Origin: Dictyobacter kobayashii
GTDB taxonomy: Bacteria > Chloroflexota > Ktedonobacteria > Ktedonobacterales > Ktedonobacteraceae
Assembly (NCBI RefSeq): GCF_003967555.1
Contig: NZ_BIFS01000001.1
Span: forward strand, 3,472,001-3,536,000
Direction of reading: 5' to 3'
Length of the DNA stretch: 64,000 bases
Shown here piece by piece: positions 63,965-64,000 of this stretch. Position 1 is the first letter of the stretch. Every line of letters starts with the position of its first letter. Under the pieces are notes generated by a model. The model saw nothing but the letters and a program-made list of their open reading frames with translations, was not told the DNA's origin and ran no database searches. A program made the position numbers and the translations under genes.

Positions 63965-64000
63965 TGTTTTATAATATGGTGCAAAAATGGTACGAGGCAC

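Overview
The window looks like chromosomal DNA of a Gram-positive-like, spore-former-type Chloroflexota bacterium, most likely class Ktedonobacteria. This is inferred from mid-range GC, many ECF sigma factors with zinc-finger anti-sigma partners, a Ser/Thr kinase with TPRs next to a PP2C phosphatase, complex I genes in the order nuoA-nuoC-nuoD-nuoH, a methylmalonyl-CoA mutase large subunit, and GC-rich intergenic repeats. No 16S gene is present, so the placement is not proven.

Layout. 0-10.4 kb: end of a GT-C membrane glycosyltransferase, gyrA, a CvpA-like and a PH/PASTA membrane protein, an RlmD-type RNA methyltransferase, and an ECF sigma/anti-sigma/bactofilin-like module. 10.4-16.4 kb: an accessory stretch with a secreted beta-propeller protein, GNAT, hicA-hicB, a pentapeptide-repeat protein, a CutA-DinB fusion and a truncated TPR gene that stops at an inverted repeat next to tRNA-Leu. 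16.7-24.3 kb: mnmG, a two-component system, endonuclease V, a methyltransferase, a DUF4097 protein and an HPP protein. 24.5-29.6 kb: a five-gene membrane redox operon (membrane cytochrome-like subunit, molybdopterin oxidoreductase, polyferredoxin, Rieske protein, small two-TM protein). 29.9-37.8 kb: hdeD, ppdK, a HEPN protein, a repeat-bearing gap, a YflT-type stress protein and a sedolisin homologue without catalytic residues. 38-46 kb: ECF sigma and anti-sigma, thiolase plus mutase, GNAT, rsmE and prmA. 46.3-52.8 kb: a coupled pair of large proteins (SWIM/SAP-like plus Helicase_C_3), tRNA-Gly and tRNA-Cys, recO. 53.1-64 kb: hisD, a GC-rich repeat block, a kinase/phosphatase pair and the nuo operon.

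The most important general observation concerns reading frames. At least eleven genes, including essential ones (gyrA, nuoH, ppdK, hisD), are broken by single missing bases, nearly all in short homopolymers. All 16 breaks I could place are deletions, which points to systematic sequencing or assembly error rather than gene decay. I give those genes as single reconstructed features. Lengths quoted for them assume the missing base is restored.

The best candidates for undescribed biology are the SWIM/SAP + Helicase_C_3 pair (46.3-51.2 kb), the PP2C phosphatase carrying an outside degenerate protease domain and repeated EQPTI motifs beside its kinase (55.2-59.7 kb), the Rieske-containing molybdoenzyme complex (24.5-29.6 kb), and the inactive sedolisin.
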